Shown piece by piece: positions 4,056-6,208 of a stretch of 6,208 nucleotides of DNA (position 1 is the stretch's first letter; each line of letters opens with the position of its first letter). The position numbers and the translations under genes are program-made. The DNA is from JAPLXD01 sp043802865. Its GTDB lineage: Bacteria > Patescibacteriota > Minisyncoccia > Moranbacterales > UBA11712. The stretch lies in assembly GCA_043802865.1 (NCBI GenBank), contig JAZDKQ010000012.1:1-6208 (forward strand), in the 5' to 3' direction. A model generated the notes under the pieces. The model was given only the letters and a program-made list of their open reading frames with translations. It was not told the DNA's origin and made no database searches.

Positions 4056-6208
4056 ATGGTCATCAGAAAGTTGTTAGCAACTGCGCTGCTCGGTCTTTCG
4101 CTGTTTTTCTTCAGCGGCCAAGCGCAAAGCGCAGACCCGATCCCCGGAGAGTCCGGTGAGAAGGGTTGGTATAGGTGCTCCGGCGGCGGAGAGGCTTCAA
4201 CAGCCACTTCCGCCGAAAAGTTTGATCCTGGTGTGGTCCGCGAGTGGAAAGATGCCCGCGACGGCCACACTTATCAGGAACAGAGAAACCAGGAGAGCGG
4301 GCATCTTTCCACAGCCCGCAAGCGCAACGAGTGGGAAAGCGCCAAGAACGAAGATAGCGACAACCCGCGCAGGTACATCCAACCCAATACCGACCAGCCC
4401 AAGCGGGTCATCAGCTCGCGCGCTCCCAAGAAAGGGGAGACATGGACGGTCGGTGTGGCCAGAATGCCCAAGGCTATGTCAATTGCTGCCGGCAAAGGCC
4501 TCTTCTGGGGCGTTGGCCTCAACAAGGCCGAAAACAAGTTGGTCAAGGTGTCCTTGCTTCCGCTGGAAATGAAAGCGGACGACAAGAGCGATACTCGGCC
4601 GGCTGTATTTATTGCCGAGGGTCAGTTGCCAGAGAACGCCCCGATCATTTGGGGCGACCGTTATCCTGAGAAGAGATGGTGGAAAGGCCTTGGGAAGAAC
4701 TATGGCGAGACCGTCATCTGGAATCGGGATGGGAAGTTTTTCAAGCTTCTCAATGGTTTCTTCGATGAACCCGAAAGGCTCGCCGAGTTTGTGCGGGTCT
4801 ACGGCGGGGAAATCCCCTCTTCGCCGATTCACATGATCAACGTGCCGGCCAATGAGGTTTTCCAGCAGGCCAAAAAGCTCGGGTACAAAAACCTGAGCAA
4901 CGGAGACCTGTTGATGCCTGGCGCGGATCTCTATGACCTGCGCGAGCGGCACAGCCAGATTCCGGCGATATACTTTTATCAACGGTTGCTCAAAACGGGA
5001 TTCCCTACTTTCATGGTCCCGTTTGCGGCTGCCACGTTCGGTATCGGCTCCGGTATTCAGGTTGCCTCGGCTCTGCTCGATACTCGCCAATTTGACATTG
5101 AATGCCTCTCAAACCAAAAGGGCATGGAAGTCTTCGAAAAGATGCAAAGCAATTTGAAAGGTGATTCCGTGAATGCGACTCAAAGATATTCCGCCAAAGC
5201 AGGCGATCTCAAGGTCGCATACGCACCTGATGATTGCGGACGCATTCTCAGTCAGTTGACGGCCGGTTCGTACCCTATGGGTTATGCGGCCGACGAACTG
5301 CGGGAAATGCGTTGGCTGTATGACCGTGAAATCCGCAACGAAATGTTTGCCGGAGCCGGTTGGTCCAGCAGCAATGTGCCTCCGGGCACTGTCGCTTCAG
5401 CTAGCCGTGCAGCCAATTTCCATTGGCGGCCCTTCGGTGTTTACGACGCCGATCACGGTTTCTGGTTCGGACCAGCATACGAGTACGGCAACTGGGACTG
5501 GCATTATCGGTCCCGGGGCTGGAATGGCGATGGTGAAGGCAGGCGCTGGGCCGCTGGGCTCTCGTCGGTTTACACCACAAAAACGTCCTGGGGCGGGATA
5601 AAGTGGTTCAACAAAGCTTTATTCGCCCGCTTCTCGGACGGCCAAATCCATCGGTCAGAGGGTATCTTCGGTAGCTATTTTGATGCCTGGCACAAGCCTT
5701 TCTGGCAAAACAAGAGCGAAAGTGTCCAGATCTTCTCCGGTTTTAGCGGAGGTGTGGAAGTCAACACCGGATCTGGATTACTCGCTGATTTCAGTCCGAC
5801 AGTACTGCGCGTAAGAGCGTGTGGAGCCGATCTTCTTCGGGTTGATTCTGGGATAAGGTTTCTCATGCCTTGGCCGCAGAAGCAAAATCTACTGGGTTGG
5901 GGTATAAAAGTCATGGCCTTGGATGGGGGGATTGGATGGTATGCCAACTTCTTCCCGGGGCATCTGAATTTCAAAACGTTCGGGGGCTCCTTGCCGAGGA
6001 TCATTAACTGGGGTAGGCGCATTCAGGCCTGTGGGATCAAGGAAATTCTATTTCCTCCCGCGGAGCCCTGTCCGCCTGTTCCGGTTGTGAAAATTCCGGA
6101 AGCGCCAAGAGTGCCTAAAATCATCACCCCTCCTTCGGCGATCGAAACGCCGCCGGTGAAAATAAAGAAAAAGCGGCTGGCCAAGAAGGGGTTGCGGAAC
6201 CGGTGTTC
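4056..6208 (+). CDS. Large secreted protein of unknown function (3' end cut by the window)
   Basis: From the ATG at 4056 the frame is open for 717 codons up to the window end with no stop. The N-terminus is a classic Sec signal peptide: MVIRKLL, a hydrophobic core to about residue 19, and a likely signal peptidase I cut after AQSA (26/27). The mature part starts with a charged, hydrophilic region (about 27-130). A hydrophobic, glycine-containing segment (about 319-341) could cross or enter a membrane. A very aromatic stretch (457-489) has 12 W, F or Y in 33 residues. A glycine- and aromatic-rich region with strand-like alternation runs to about 660, then a proline-rich tail (667-701) and a basic cluster (702-716). 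Cysteines at 41, 350, 394, 589, 659 and 672 could form disulfides. I recognise no family. The tail suggests a wall- or envelope-spanning linker. Hand counts of two 60-base lines give 53-58% GC, against 37-42% in the two preceding genes. Confidence 0.85.
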   Translation, partial: MVIRKLLATALLGLSLFFFSGQAQSADPIPGESGEKGWYRCSGGGEASTATSAEKFDPGVVREWKDARDGHTYQEQRNQESGHLSTARKRNEWESAKNEDSDNPRRYIQPNTDQPKRVISSRAPKKGETWTVGVARMPKAMSIAAGKGLFWGVGLNKAENKLVKVSLLPLEMKADDKSDTRPAVFIAEGQLPENAPIIWGDRYPEKRWWKGLGKNYGETVIWNRDGKFFKLLNGFFDEPERLAEFVRVYGGEIPSSPIHMINVPANEVFQQAKKLGYKNLSNGDLLMPGADLYDLRERHSQIPAIYFYQRLLKTGFPTFMVPFAAATFGIGSGIQVASALLDTRQFDIECLSNQKGMEVFEKMQSNLKGDSVNATQRYSAKAGDLKVAYAPDDCGRILSQLTAGSYPMGYAADELREMRWLYDREIRNEMFAGAGWSSSNVPPGTVASASRAANFHWRPFGVYDADHGFWFGPAYEYGNWDWHYRSRGWNGDGEGRRWAAGLSSVYTTKTSWGGIKWFNKALFARFSDGQIHRSEGIFGSYFDAWHKPFWQNKSESVQIFSGFSGGVEVNTGSGLLADFSPTVLRVRACGADLLRVDSGIRFLMPWPQKQNLLGWGIKVMALDGGIGWYANFFPGHLNFKTFGGSLPRIINWGRRIQACGIKEILFPPAEPCPPVPVVKIPEAPRVPKIITPPSAIETPPVKIKKKRLAKKGLRNRC

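Noticed and set aside
3745..4077. 110-codon frame with a TTG start containing a repeated QIIQCFFIWL peptide
   Set aside because: The peptide repeat is just the 30-bp DNA repeat translated. The frame starts in a hairpin and overlaps the signal-peptide region of the real gene.
4479..5090. 203-codon antisense frame
   Set aside because: It lies opposite the large gene, whose start, signal peptide and continuous frame are far better supported.
1..6208. CRISPR array, tRNA, rRNA or insertion sequence
   Set aside because: The only clear long repeat is the two-copy leader repeat. No cloverleaf with a TTCGA-type T-loop, no rRNA motif, and no transposase or inverted terminal repeats were seen.

Overview
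The window looks like part of a Candidate Phyla Radiation (Patescibacteria-like) chromosome. This is an inference from a DUF4012 membrane protein next to a short Wzz-type protein, the weak or absent Shine-Dalgarno sites of those two genes, and a moderately AT-rich background. No marker gene fixes the taxon.

Layout. Positions 1-175 hold the 3' end of a MacB/FtsX-type ABC transporter permease, closed by a hairpin terminator at 188-233. Positions 234-546 hold no convincing gene. Positions 547-1415 contain no credible conserved protein but carry what I read as three compact transcription units in tandem on the minus strand. Each has a TTGACA promoter and an intrinsic terminator: RNA-A (about 1380 to 923, long and highly structured), RNA-B (about 874 to 707, C-rich, with a possible proline-rich leader ORF) and RNA-C (about 656 to 547). 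None could be matched to RNase P RNA, tmRNA, SRP RNA or a riboswitch I know.

Divergent from RNA-A, a second consensus promoter (1454-1482) drives the DUF4012 gene (1553-2956). A near-perfect promoter (2972-3000) then drives a Wzz-like two-transmembrane protein (3031-3717). This pair suggests a cell-surface polysaccharide locus.

After a long hairpin (3742-3783), a further promoter (3805-3834) precedes a leader of about 215 nt. The leader contains a 30-bp direct repeat (3907-3936 and 3958-3987) and a hairpin that could mask the ribosome binding site. It leads into an ORF from 4056 that stays open to the window end (717 codons, no stop). The ORF encodes a secreted protein of unknown function with a Sec signal peptide, an aromatic-rich region and a proline-rich, basic C-terminal tail. 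It is visibly GC-richer than the two genes before it.

The least explained parts are the minus-strand RNA cluster and the large secreted protein with its repeat-bearing leader.
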